17,727 bases of DNA from an uncultured Clostridia bacterium (GCA_934122385.1 CAKOWP010000026.1:1-17727); one strand, 5' to 3'. Shown: positions 1-7,645, counted from the stretch's first letter. The notes: generated from the letters alone by a model not told the origin. Translations and numbers: made by a program.

Positions 1-459
1 AAATATGCACCAAGAATAGTATCAACAAAAATAAAAGTTGAAAAAATCAAAGATGTAATCGGAAAAGGTGGAGAAACTATAAACAAAATAATTGAAGCAA
101 CAGGTGTTAAAATAGACATCGAAGAAGATGGACAAGTAATGATTTATTCAAATGATTCTGAAAAAGCTAATGAAGCATTAGATATGATAGAAGATATTGT
201 TAGAGATGTAGAAGTTGGTGGAATTTATCTTGGAACAGTTACAAGAATAATGAACTTTGGAGCATTTGTTGATTTAGGTGTTGCAGGAAAAGAAGGTTTA
301 TTACACATTTCTAAAATTTCTAAAGAGAGAATTAAGAGAGTGGAAGATGTTCTTCATGTTGGAGATAAAGTAACTGTAAAAGTTACTGATATAGACGATC
401 AAGGAAGAGTAAATTTAACAGCAATTTTATCTGAAGAAAAAACTGAAACAGAAGAATAA
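1..459 (+). CDS. pnp: Polyribonucleotide nucleotidyltransferase (PNPase), C-terminal part
   Basis: The reading frame is open from the first base of the window, so the gene starts upstream and only the last 152 residues are seen. PNPase degrades RNA 3'-to-5' phosphorolytically in the cytoplasm. The visible part begins in the linker before the KH domain. The KH signature GKGG is encoded at 61-72, followed by an I-E-A-T-G-V-K-I-D-I stretch. An S1 RNA-binding domain runs from about base 211 to 435; it opens with V-G-G-I-Y-L-G-T-V and contains the F-G-A-F-V-D-L and G-L-L-H-I-S elements typical of PNPase S1. The protein ends in a short acidic tail. The KH then S1 order at the very C-terminus, with this GKGG context, is characteristic of PNPase. 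The catalytic RNase PH domains lie outside the window. A terminator follows directly. Confidence 0.93.
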   Translation, partial: KYAPRIVSTKIKVEKIKDVIGKGGETINKIIEATGVKIDIEEDGQVMIYSNDSEKANEALDMIEDIVRDVEVGGIYLGTVTRIMNFGAFVDLGVAGKEGLLHISKISKERIKRVEDVLHVGDKVTVKVTDIDDQGRVNLTAILSEEKTETEE

Positions 460-463
460 AAAT

Positions 464-496
464 AAAAGAGTGAGACACAAAAAATGTCTCGCTTTT
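464..496 (+). terminator. Rho-independent terminator after pnp
   Basis: GAGACA pairs with TGTCTC around a loop of about 8 nt. The flanking AAAAG and CTTTT extend the stem, and the CTTTTATAT tract follows. It starts within 10 bases of the pnp stop codon. Confidence 0.75.
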
Positions 497-499
497 ATA

Positions 500-529
500 T
501 TGCTAAAATATATTTTTTAATGTTATAAT
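500..529 (+). promoter_or_regulatory. Promoter for the split metalloprotease-like gene
   Basis: A perfect TATAAT at 524-529 is preceded by TG one base upstream (extended -10, TGTTATAAT). A weak -35 TTGCTA lies 18 bp upstream at 500-505. It sits between the pnp terminator and the start codon at 574. Confidence 0.55.
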
Positions 530-573
530 ATTTTATAGAAAGCATAAGAAAAATATGAAAAGGAAAAAAGAAT

Positions 574-1494
574 ATGAAAAATAAAATTATAAATATTATA
601 ACATGGATAATAGTTATAGCAATACTGATTTTAGCACTAAGATTTTATAGTAAAAACAACTTTAATGAATATGTAAGAAGTGAAATGAACATACACACAT
701 CAGAATTTAAAAGAGATAAAGATGTTAAATACTCAAAAACAGACAGCTATAAAATAACATCAAACTCAGAAAATGATGCAACATTTTACAAGAAAGTAAA
801 AGTACAAAAAAATATGCCATATAAAGTAACATGTATGGTAAAAACAGAAAATGTAGTTCCAGAAGGCGACTTATCAGGAGTAGGAGCACAAATATCAATA
901 ATAGGAACAACAGAAAAATCTGTTGCAATTTCAGGAACACAAGACTGGCAAAAAATAGAAATGATATTTAATTCAAAAGATAGAGAAGAAGTTGAAATTG
1001 GTTTTAGACTAGGTGGATATTTAGGAAAATGTACAGGAACAGCATGGTTTAGTGATTTTACATTTGAAGAAGGAACAACAAGTCAAAACAATAATTGGAA
1101 ATTTGCTTGTTTTATATTTGAAAATACGGATGTTGTAGTAGATGGAAAAGAAATAAAAATATCAATGACAAATGATGATATAAATGACATCAAAGATACA
1201 ATAAACAGATTTGAAAAAACAGCAAGTAGTTTATCAAATAATAAAATGACAGCAAATTGTGACATATACAAAACAAGTGACCCAATAAACAAATTGACGT
1301 ATGACGAAGAATTTGGTTATTATGTATCAGCAGAAGATGTTGAAAAATCAATAAAAGACATCATACAAAAAAATGATTATGACCATATATTTGTAATAAT
1401 AAGACTAGGAAATGAAGAATATAAAAATGACATACAAATAAATGACTGGATAGGACTACGGTTCAATGGACTATTATGGAATAGGATATTCTAA
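574..1494 (+). CDS. Membrane-anchored metalloprotease-like protein, 5' part of a frameshifted gene
   Basis: The frame reads 306 residues. An uncleaved hydrophobic anchor covers about residues 5-24, so the rest should be extracytoplasmic. Residues about 50-170 look like a jelly-roll carbohydrate-binding-type module: an N-M-P-Y-K-V-T element, a Q-D-W-Q-K-I-E-M strand, and a G-T-A-W-F-S-D-F ending like that of CBM4/9 and similar modules. A segment of about 120 residues follows and ends with D-W-I-G-L. The final 12 residues look like out-of-frame sequence, because the natural continuation (G-S-M-D-Y-Y-G-I-G-Y) is in the +1-shifted frame. I read this as one gene, 574-1945, broken near base 1459 by one extra base. 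Without that base the product would be 456 residues with the HEFLH motif near its C-terminal third. The start is ATG 574, behind an AAAAGGAAAAAAG stretch. I do not recognise a named family, and the fold is inferred from motif shape only. Confidence 0.6.
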   Translation: MKNKIINIITWIIVIAILILALRFYSKNNFNEYVRSEMNIHTSEFKRDKDVKYSKTDSYKITSNSENDATFYKKVKVQKNMPYKVTCMVKTENVVPEGDLSGVGAQISIIGTTEKSVAISGTQDWQKIEMIFNSKDREEVEIGFRLGGYLGKCTGTAWFSDFTFEEGTTSQNNNWKFACFIFENTDVVVDGKEIKISMTNDDINDIKDTINRFEKTASSLSNNKMTANCDIYKTSDPINKLTYDEEFGYYVSAEDVEKSIKDIIQKNDYDHIFVIIRLGNEEYKNDIQINDWIGLRFNGLLWNRIF

Positions 1495-1945
1495 CATAAG
1501 ATTACCAAATTCATCAAAAAGCTATGTTTACAGATATAACACAAGAATTAATACATTCCCAGAAGAAGTATTTTTACATGAATTTTTACATTCACTTGAA
1601 AGAACATCAGAAGAATATGGATACAAAATTCCTGCATTACACGATTATGAAAAATATGGATATAAAAATCAAAGCTTAACAGGATTAAAAGACTGGTATC
1701 AAGACTATATGAACAAAAATATAAAAACATCAAAAGGAAATATAGGCTTACCAGAACAAGTATATACACTCAAACCAGCCAAAGCATCAGACTTTAAATA
1801 TCCATATACAATAGACGAATTTCATGAACCACAAAATATGATAGAACAAGTAAGGCAATTGTTTAAAAATGTTATAAACAACATTAAAAATATAGGAAAC
1901 GCTGTAAAGAATAGTGAAAAACTAGAAATGAACGAGGCAAACTAA
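1466..1945 (+). CDS. Metalloprotease-like domain (HEFLH), 3' part of the frameshifted gene
   Basis: This frame overlaps the previous one by 29 bases and almost certainly does not start independently. There is no ribosome site before ATG 1466, and the sequence just upstream reads D-Y-G-S in frame after a stop at 1451. It encodes H-E-F-L-H at 1577-1591, followed by S-L-E. This matches the HExxH zinc-metalloprotease signature, with two zinc-binding histidines and a catalytic glutamate. Around it are Y-Y-G-I-G-Y-S-N-I-R-L-P and a hydrophobic run just before the motif. The third zinc ligand is not certain; a Glu three residues after the second His and later His/Tyr/Glu residues are candidates. The C-terminus is Asn/Lys-rich. 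If the frame is restored, this is the catalytic half of a membrane-anchored, extracytoplasmic peptidase. Whether it is a true pseudogene or a sequencing error cannot be told here. Confidence 0.6.
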   Translation: MDYYGIGYSNIRLPNSSKSYVYRYNTRINTFPEEVFLHEFLHSLERTSEEYGYKIPALHDYEKYGYKNQSLTGLKDWYQDYMNKNIKTSKGNIGLPEQVYTLKPAKASDFKYPYTIDEFHEPQNMIEQVRQLFKNVINNIKNIGNAVKNSEKLEMNEAN

Positions 1946-2002
1946 TTAACTAGAAAATATGAAATATGTAAAATTAATTAAAAAAAGAAAAAAGTAATAA
2001 TT

Positions 2003-2030
2003 TTGAGTTTTAACATAAAGAATATAAATT
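2003..2030 (+). promoter_or_regulatory. Possible promoter for queA-tgt
   Basis: TTGAGT at 2003-2008 and TAAATT at 2025-2030 are separated by 16 bp, just upstream of queA. The match is weak. It is listed because no other promoter candidate lies between the previous gene and queA. Confidence 0.3.
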
Positions 2031-2053
2031 AGTAAAAAGAAAGAGTGAAAAAA

Positions 2054-3079
2054 ATGAAAGTATCAGATTTTAATTACAATTTACCAGAAGAATTAATAGC
2101 ACAAGTACCACTAGAAAAAAGAGATGAATCAAGACTAATGGTACTAGACAGAGAAAAACAAACAATAGAACACAAAGTATTCAAAGATATAATTGACTAT
2201 TTAGAACCAGGAGACTGCCTAGTTAGAAATAACACAAAAGTTATACCAGCAAGAATTTATGGTAGAAAAGAAACTGGAGCACATGTAGAATTCTTACTAT
2301 TAAATAATATCGAAGGAGATATTTGGGAAAGTATTGTAAGACCAGGAAATAAACTACATGTTGGAACAAAAGTAATATTTGGAGATGGACTATTAGAAGC
2401 AGAAATATTAGATATAATGCCAGGTGGAACAAGAAAAGTAGAATTTCATTATAAAGGAATATTCAATGAAATATTAGACCAAATCGGACTAATGCCATTA
2501 CCACCATATATTCACGAAGAATTAAAAGATAATGACAGATATCAAACAGTATATGCAAAATACGAAGGTTCTGCGGCAGCACCAACAGCAGGACTACACT
2601 TTACACCAGAATTATTAAAGAAGATAGAAGAAAAAGGTGTTAAAATAGCGAATGTAACATTACATGTTGGAATTGGAACATTTAGACCAGTAAAAGAAGA
2701 CGAAGTAGAAAAACACGAAATGCACTCAGAACATTACTATATAAAACAAGAAGACTGCGATAAAATAAATGAAACAAAAAAAGCAGGAAAAAGAGTAATA
2801 TCAGTAGGAACAACATCATGTAGAGTATTAGAAACAATTGCAGACGAAAATACTGGAATGGTACAACCTACAGAAGGAGATACACAAATATTTATTTATC
2901 CAGGATATAAATTCAAATGTATAGATGGATTAATAACAAACTTCCATTTACCACAATCAACATTATTAATGCTAGTATCAGCATTAGCAGGAAAAGATTA
3001 TATTATGAAAGCATACAACGAAGCGGTTAAAGAAAAATATAGATTCTTTAGTTTTGGAGATGCTATGTTTATTAAATAA
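2054..3079 (+). CDS. queA: S-adenosylmethionine:tRNA ribosyltransferase-isomerase
   Basis: QueA transfers and isomerises the ribosyl part of S-adenosylmethionine onto preQ1-modified tRNA to give epoxyqueuosine, the penultimate step of queuosine synthesis, in the cytoplasm. The protein starts M-K-V-S-D-F-N-Y-N-L-P-E-E-L-I-A-Q, the usual QueA N-terminus. It carries the family blocks D-E-S-R-L, G-S-A-A-A-P-T-A-G-L-H-F-T, V-G-T-T-S-C-R-V-L-E-T and N-F-H-L-P-Q-S-T-L-L. Its 341 residues match the family length. An in-frame GTG at 2045 would add three residues, but AAGAGTG at 2041-2047 looks like the ribosome site for ATG 2054, so I prefer the latter. tgt, encoding the enzyme that inserts preQ1, follows 89 bp downstream. 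The stop codon lies in the first bases of the palindrome that fills that gap. Confidence 0.97.
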   Translation: MKVSDFNYNLPEELIAQVPLEKRDESRLMVLDREKQTIEHKVFKDIIDYLEPGDCLVRNNTKVIPARIYGRKETGAHVEFLLLNNIEGDIWESIVRPGNKLHVGTKVIFGDGLLEAEILDIMPGGTRKVEFHYKGIFNEILDQIGLMPLPPYIHEELKDNDRYQTVYAKYEGSAAAPTAGLHFTPELLKKIEEKGVKIANVTLHVGIGTFRPVKEDEVEKHEMHSEHYYIKQEDCDKINETKKAGKRVISVGTTSCRVLETIADENTGMVQPTEGDTQIFIYPGYKFKCIDGLITNFHLPQSTLLMLVSALAGKDYIMKAYNEAVKEKYRFFSFGDAMFIK

Positions 3080-3158
3080 AAATCGGGATAAGGGGACGGG
3101 TCTTCAATCCCGAAAAATTTTTCGGGATTGAAGACCCGTCCCCTTATCCCGATTTTTA
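3077..3158. repeat. 82-bp perfect palindrome between queA and tgt
   Basis: Two 41-base arms (3077-3117 and 3118-3158) are exact reverse complements with no spacer; the centre is AAAAATTTTT. Each arm also contains TCGGGAT and ATCCCGA (3083-3089 and 3107-3113 in the left arm), so each arm can fold on its own. The arms are far more GC-rich than their surroundings, with a GGGGACGGG block. The element starts inside the queA stop codon and ends at the first base of the tgt ribosome site. The transcript would form a 41-bp hairpin ending in UUUUU, so it could act as a terminator or attenuator or protect mRNA ends. Its composition suggests a dispersed repeat unit rather than a normal spacer. Confidence 0.9.
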
Positions 3159-3168
3159 GGAGGAGTAC

Positions 3169-4296
3169 ATGAAACACGCAGTAACATACGAATTATTACA
3201 CGAATGTAAACAAACAGGAGCAAGAAGAGGAGTAATACACACTCCACATGGAGACATACAAACACCAATATTTATGCCAGTAGGAACACAAGCAACAGTA
3301 AAATCAATGACACCAGAGGAATTAAAAGAAGAAGTAAAAGCACAAATAATATTATCAAATACATATCATTTGTACTTAAGACCAGGACAAGACATAGTTA
3401 AAGAAGCAGGAGGTCTTCACAAATTTATGAATTGGGACAGACCAATTCTAACAGATAGTGGAGGATTCCAAGTATTCAGCTTAGGAGATTTAAGAACAAT
3501 TTCTGAAGAAGGAGTTTTATTTAAATCACACTTAGATGGAAGTAAACATGTATTTACACCTGAATCTGTAATGAAAACAGAAGAAGACTTGGGAGCAGAC
3601 ATAATAATGGCATTTGACGAATGTTGTCCATATCCATCAACATATGAATATACAAAAAATTCAATGGAGAGAACAACAAGATGGGCACAAAGATGTAAAG
3701 ATGCACATGTGACTACAGACAAACAAGCATTATTTGGAATTATCCAAGGTGGATTTTATAAAGATTTAAGAGATAAGAGTTTAGAAGACCTAACAGCACT
3801 TGATTTACCTGGGTATGCAATTGGAGGAATAAGTGTTGGAGAGCCAAAAGATGAATTCTTAGATATACTTTATTATACAGCACCAAAAATGCCAAAAGAT
3901 AAACCAAGATATTTAATGGGAGTCGGAACACCAGATTATCTAATAGAAGCGGCAATAGCTGGTATAGATATGTGCGACTGTGTATTACCAACAAGAATTG
4001 CAAGAAATGGAACAGCATTAACATCACACGGAAAAGTTGTTGTAAGAAATGCAACATATGAAAGAGACTGGGGACCATTAGATCCAGAATGCGACTGTTA
4101 TACTTGTAGAAATTACACAAGAGCATATATCAGACACTTAGTAAAAACAAACGAAATATTAGGAGTACGTTTATTATCAATTCATAACTTAAGGTTCTTG
4201 ACTAATTTAATGGAAAGAGTTAGAATAGAAATAGAGAATGATAATTTATTAACATTCAAAAATGAATTTTATAAAAAATATGGTTATACTAAATAA
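3169..4296 (+). CDS. tgt: tRNA-guanine(34) transglycosylase
   Basis: Tgt exchanges guanine-34 of GUN-anticodon tRNAs (Asp, Asn, His, Tyr) for preQ1. The 375 residues match the bacterial family. The general-base aspartate is D96 in D-S-G-G-F-Q-V-F. The nucleophile aspartate is D270 in C-D-C-V-L-P-T-R-I-A-R-N-G. The zinc site is C308, C310, C313 and H339 (C-D-C-Y-T-C, then I-H-N-L), with the same spacing as the well-studied Zymomonas enzyme. The G-G-I-S-V-G-E-P substrate-pocket motif is also present. Start ATG 3169 has AGGAGG at 3158-3163, right after the palindrome. The gene belongs to the queA unit. Whether the hairpin before it lowers its expression relative to queA is open. Confidence 0.98.
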   Translation: MKHAVTYELLHECKQTGARRGVIHTPHGDIQTPIFMPVGTQATVKSMTPEELKEEVKAQIILSNTYHLYLRPGQDIVKEAGGLHKFMNWDRPILTDSGGFQVFSLGDLRTISEEGVLFKSHLDGSKHVFTPESVMKTEEDLGADIIMAFDECCPYPSTYEYTKNSMERTTRWAQRCKDAHVTTDKQALFGIIQGGFYKDLRDKSLEDLTALDLPGYAIGGISVGEPKDEFLDILYYTAPKMPKDKPRYLMGVGTPDYLIEAAIAGIDMCDCVLPTRIARNGTALTSHGKVVVRNATYERDWGPLDPECDCYTCRNYTRAYIRHLVKTNEILGVRLLSIHNLRFLTNLMERVRIEIENDNLLTFKNEFYKKYGYTK

Positions 4297-4324
4297 TTTA
4301 AGCATAACACGGAGGGGAGTACTA

Positions 4325-5788
4325 ATGAATTTAATTGATGAAAGCTTTGATACAAAGAAAAAGGATAAATCAAAGAAAACAGCAAAAATAATACTAATAA
4401 TAATATCAATACTAGTCATTGCCATTATAGCAATATTCTGCACTATTTTATATATTCAAGACAGTGCATTAAAACTATATGTAAATGGAAGCGTAAATGA
4501 AAAAGTAAAAAATATGATGGTTGAAGAAGAGGATGGAACTGTTTATTTTCCAATAAAAGAAATAGCATCATATTTAGGATATGAAAGTTATAATGGAGAA
4601 TACACAGACAAATCAGAAGATGCAAGCAAATGTTATGTACAATGTGATGATGAAGTTGCAAATTTTACATTAAACTCAAATAAAATATACAAATTAACAA
4701 CATCAGACAATTCTGCAAATTATGACTATGTATATTCTTCTAAACCGGTAAAAGCTATAAATGGAAAACTATATGCAACATCAGACGGAATAGAAAAAGC
4801 ATTCAATGTATCTTTCACATATAATACAGAAAAAAATAGAGCATATTTTTATACAATGCCATATCTATCAGATAGCTATGCATCAAAAGTTTTAGACTAT
4901 GGATATGAAAAAATTAGTGAAAACTTCTCTAATAAAAAGACAGTTTTAAATGATATGTTAGTAGTAACAAAAAATGAAGACAAAATTTATGCTGTAATAG
5001 ATGTAAAGGGCAACACAATAATAGAACCAAAATATGATTATATAGAATATTTACCAAACTCAGGAGACTTTTTAGTTGAAAGTAATAAAAAAGTAGGAAT
5101 AATATCAGCTAAAAAGGAAACAAAGGTACAATTATTATATGATAGCCTTGAACTAATAGACAGTGATACAGGATTATATCTAGCAAAAAAAGATAATAAA
5201 TATGGTATAATAGACTCAAAAGGAAATATTAAAATATATATAGAATATGACGAAATAGGAATTGACAGTACAAAATTTGCTCAAAATGACATAAAAAATA
5301 AATATCTTTTAGATAATGGAATGATTCTCGCAAGAAAAGACAAATTGTGGGGAGCATTTGATAAAAACGGAAAAGAAGCAATTCCATTTGAATATGATAG
5401 TTTTGGATATGTAGCGTCAAGTAATAAAGATGCAATAAACTTATTAATAATACCAGATTACAATATGTTAGTTGCATGCAAAGACAAGAAATATGCACTA
5501 ATAAATTCTTCAGGAGAAACAGTAGTACAAACAATAATTGATGATGTTTATATGACAATAAGTTCTGGAAAAAAATATTACTATATGAATGTAAACAACC
5601 AAACAATAAATATTGGAGAGTGGCTAGACAGTGTAGGAGTAAAAACATCAGGAAAACAAAATAATAGTGGAAATCAAAGCAATAGCACAGAAAACACTAA
5701 CAATACAGAAAATAAGAATACTACTGAGAATCAAGATGACACAGAAACATCAAGAGAAGGCGAATTGGATGGTCAAACAGAAGAATAA
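4325..5788 (+). CDS. Membrane-anchored WG-repeat protein with copper-amine-oxidase-N-like domain
   Basis: The protein has 487 residues. A short Lys-rich cytoplasmic tail precedes one transmembrane helix (about 22-44), and the rest should be outside. Residues about 50-165 resemble the small copper-amine-oxidase N-terminal-like domain common in Firmicutes surface proteins (L-Y-V-N-G; D-G-T-V-Y-F-P-I-K-E-I-A-S-Y-L-G-Y). Residues about 190-425 hold several WG (KWG)-type repeats of the form K-x-G-I-I-D-x-K-G-x-x-I, for example K-Y-G-I-I-D-S-K-G-N and L-W-G-A-F-D-K-N-G-K. The last 45 or so residues are low-complexity Asn/Thr/Glu. The start at 4325 follows a strong GGAGGGG at 4311-4317. The frame stays open further upstream into tgt, but that part has no ribosome site. 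The gap to tgt is 28 bp with no terminator, so it is probably cotranscribed. Function is unknown; WG repeats suggest binding or surface roles. Confidence 0.85.
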   Translation: MNLIDESFDTKKKDKSKKTAKIILIIISILVIAIIAIFCTILYIQDSALKLYVNGSVNEKVKNMMVEEEDGTVYFPIKEIASYLGYESYNGEYTDKSEDASKCYVQCDDEVANFTLNSNKIYKLTTSDNSANYDYVYSSKPVKAINGKLYATSDGIEKAFNVSFTYNTEKNRAYFYTMPYLSDSYASKVLDYGYEKISENFSNKKTVLNDMLVVTKNEDKIYAVIDVKGNTIIEPKYDYIEYLPNSGDFLVESNKKVGIISAKKETKVQLLYDSLELIDSDTGLYLAKKDNKYGIIDSKGNIKIYIEYDEIGIDSTKFAQNDIKNKYLLDNGMILARKDKLWGAFDKNGKEAIPFEYDSFGYVASSNKDAINLLIIPDYNMLVACKDKKYALINSSGETVVQTIIDDVYMTISSGKKYYYMNVNNQTINIGEWLDSVGVKTSGKQNNSGNQSNSTENTNNTENKNTTENQDDTETSREGELDGQTEE

Positions 5789-5867
5789 AAAATAATTAAA
5801 TAAGAATAAAATCATTCTTTAATGAATATAAATATATATAGTAAACCTAGGACAAGGAGAATTATAT

Positions 5868-7070
5868 ATGTTTAATGTAAAAATATTAAGGATGAGAGAT
5901 ATACGAAAATGTCTTGTAGGAATAATATTAACAATAGCAATTGTTATATGCACTACAAGATATTTTTCGTCTGTAAAAAAAGAAGATACAAAAGAAAAAG
6001 TCATAAAAGAAACAACCAAGATAAATATTTTTAAATTTGGAAGTTTAACAAGTTGCTTAAACAAAACAATACCAACAATGTCAAACATAAATGAAGGATA
6101 CGAAAAGATAGAAAAAGAAAATAAAGAAACAGAAACTAAAAATTATTTAGAAGAATTCATAAAAACAGAAATGAGCTCAATAAAAGGAATAGAATTAGCA
6201 GAAAAAAACAAACAACAAAAAACAAATGAAGAAGACAATCAAACAAAGACTGTTGAAAATAATCAAAGTACAGACACTCAAGAAAATGAAAAAATTACAT
6301 TAGCTAGTAATGAAGCAACAAAGACAGAAGTAGTAACTCCAAACCCAATAGCTGAAAATGCAAATGTACAATATGGAAATGTAAAAATAAAAAATCAAAC
6401 TACATATAACCTAACAGAAGATATCTTAAATCCAGATATAAAAATAGATAATAAAAATATATTGATTTTTCATACTCATAGCTGTGAAAGCTACACGCCA
6501 AGCGAAAAGTATCAATATACACAAACAGGAAATTATAGAACAACAGATAAGAATTATTCTGTAATTAGAGTAGGGGCAGAATTAGAAAATTATTTAAAAC
6601 AGTATAATATAAATGTAATACATGACACTTCATACCATGATTATCCATCATATACCGGCTCATATACACGTTCATTGCAAACAGTAGAAAATATTTTGAA
6701 AACAAATCAATCAGATATTATAATTGATTTACATAGAGATGCAGTAGGCTCAAGACCTGATTATGCACCAACAGTTAAGATAGGTGACGATTATGCTGCT
6801 CAAATTATGTTTGTTATAGGAACAAACGAAGGAGGTCTATGGCATCCAAATTGGCAACAGAATTTGAAGTTTGCTGTTAAAGTTCAACAAAAGGCAGAAG
6901 AGATGTATCCAGGATTATTTAAACCAATTATGCTCACAAAGTCCAGATATAATCAACATACAGGGAAGTATGCAAATATTATGGAAATAGGTTCAACTGG
7001 TAATACACTTGACCAATGCCTAACAAGTATGAAGTATTTATCTGCAGTTATAAATGAGATTTTGAAATAA
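5868..7070 (+). CDS. spoIIP: Stage II sporulation protein P (SpoIIP)
   Basis: SpoIIP is a membrane-anchored peptidoglycan amidase/endopeptidase that works with SpoIID and SpoIIM to thin septal wall during engulfment of the forespore. The 400-residue product has an N-terminal transmembrane segment (about 15-31). A low-complexity Lys/Glu/Asn linker of about 130 residues follows, then the catalytic domain from about 175 to the end. Family motifs are I-F-H-T-H-S-C-E-S-Y (H202, H204), I-I-D-L-H-R-D (H289) and N-I-M-E-I-G-S-T-G-N-T (E373). These are candidate zinc and catalytic residues by family analogy. The start ATG 5868 follows AAGGAG at 5853-5858. The gene stands alone, with 79 bp upstream and a disrupted terminator downstream. 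I could not identify a clear sigma-E promoter. Confidence 0.95.
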   Translation: MFNVKILRMRDIRKCLVGIILTIAIVICTTRYFSSVKKEDTKEKVIKETTKINIFKFGSLTSCLNKTIPTMSNINEGYEKIEKENKETETKNYLEEFIKTEMSSIKGIELAEKNKQQKTNEEDNQTKTVENNQSTDTQENEKITLASNEATKTEVVTPNPIAENANVQYGNVKIKNQTTYNLTEDILNPDIKIDNKNILIFHTHSCESYTPSEKYQYTQTGNYRTTDKNYSVIRVGAELENYLKQYNINVIHDTSYHDYPSYTGSYTRSLQTVENILKTNQSDIIIDLHRDAVGSRPDYAPTVKIGDDYAAQIMFVIGTNEGGLWHPNWQQNLKFAVKVQQKAEEMYPGLFKPIMLTKSRYNQHTGKYANIMEIGSTGNTLDQCLTSMKYLSAVINEILK

Positions 7071-7072
7071 AA

Positions 7073-7600
7073 AATAGATTGACTGAAACCTACAGGGTTA
7101 CAATTCACAGCCTAAGAAAATTTTTTTTGTGCAAGTTGCCCCCTTAAGGGTTATATATAGTTGATATTGCATCCTGTTCATTACGTTTAAAAAGAAAATC
7201 TAAAATATCAAACTGAGCCTCTCTCACTCAAGTCAAAAATGTATATATGTATATGATTTTAAACTTTTCGAATGTGATTAGAACAATATTAGAATTTCTT
7301 AAATAAATTTATGGAAAGCGTTCACGTCGAGCGAAGCGAGGACTAAGTGGAATGATCCATCAATTTATTTTAGAAATTCTTATGTTGTGTAATGAACCGA
7401 GAAAATGTTTCAAATCATATACATATATGCATTTTTTTGTGAGCATTCCTCAGTTTTTTATTTAAGATTTTCTATTTTTCACTTCAATCAAACGAATACA
7501 ATATCAACTATATATAACCATTAAGGGGGCGACTTGAACACAAAAATTTTCTTAGGCTGTGAATTGTAACACTACAGGTCATTTAATCTATTATTTTTTT
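7073..7600 (+). terminator. spoIIP terminator, apparently split by the foldback element
   Basis: AATAGATT at 7073-7080, just after the spoIIP stop, is the exact reverse complement of AATCTATT at 7585-7592, which is followed by a T-run at 7594-7601. Joining the two sides by removing 7097-7571 and one copy of the flanking direct repeat gives a compact hairpin. Its lower 8-bp stem, upper ACCT/AGGT stem and T-run look like an ordinary rho-independent terminator. In the present sequence these parts are about 500 bp apart, with the element as an enlarged loop. Confidence 0.5.
7097..7571. mobile_element. 475-bp foldback (MITE-like) element with a 7-bp target duplication
   Basis: The element holds no plausible gene. 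Its two halves are imperfect inverted copies of each other along nearly the whole length, with the centre near 7334. The outer 75 bases or so are best conserved: GTTACAATTCACAGCC at the left and GGCTGTGAATTGTAAC at the right, then a CCCCCTTAA block and a shared 18-base stretch beginning GGTTATATATAG. Inner blocks are more diverged but still match, for example ATATATGTATATGATTT and AGAATTTCT. The tip is GTC-GAGCGAAGCGAG-GAC. The direct repeat CTACAGG flanks it at 7090-7096 and 7572-7578, as expected of a target-site duplication. This fits a non-autonomous element moved by a transposase elsewhere in the genome. I cannot assign a family from the ends. Confidence 0.72.
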
Positions 7601-7608
7601 TAAAAGTG

Positions 7609-7637
7609 TTGACAAAAAATTTTCTTAAGCATATAAT
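7609..7637 (+). promoter_or_regulatory. Consensus sigma-A promoter of the metal-efflux operon
   Basis: TTGACA at 7609-7614 and TATAAT at 7632-7637 are separated by exactly 17 bp, a perfect consensus match. Transcription should start near 7644. Such a strong promoter makes sense only if it is repressed, which fits the operator just downstream. Confidence 0.88.
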
Positions 7638-7645
7638 TGAATTAC

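Noticed and set aside
1456..1466. Programmed ribosomal frameshift joining the two frames
   Set aside because: There is no slippery heptamer, shifty stop or downstream pseudoknot that I can see. A simple one-base indel explains the join.
4262..4324. Upstream extension of the WG-repeat protein into tgt
   Set aside because: The extra 21 residues have no ribosome site and overlap the tgt C-terminus, while ATG 4325 has GGAGGGG at a normal distance.
5801..5820. Terminator between the WG-repeat gene and spoIIP
   Set aside because: AAGAAT/ATTCTT gives only a 6-bp AU-rich stem with TTT, too weak to call.
7097..7571. Degraded insertion sequence with a transposase gene
   Set aside because: No frame inside reads like a transposase, and the inverted symmetry runs to the centre, leaving no room for a gene.
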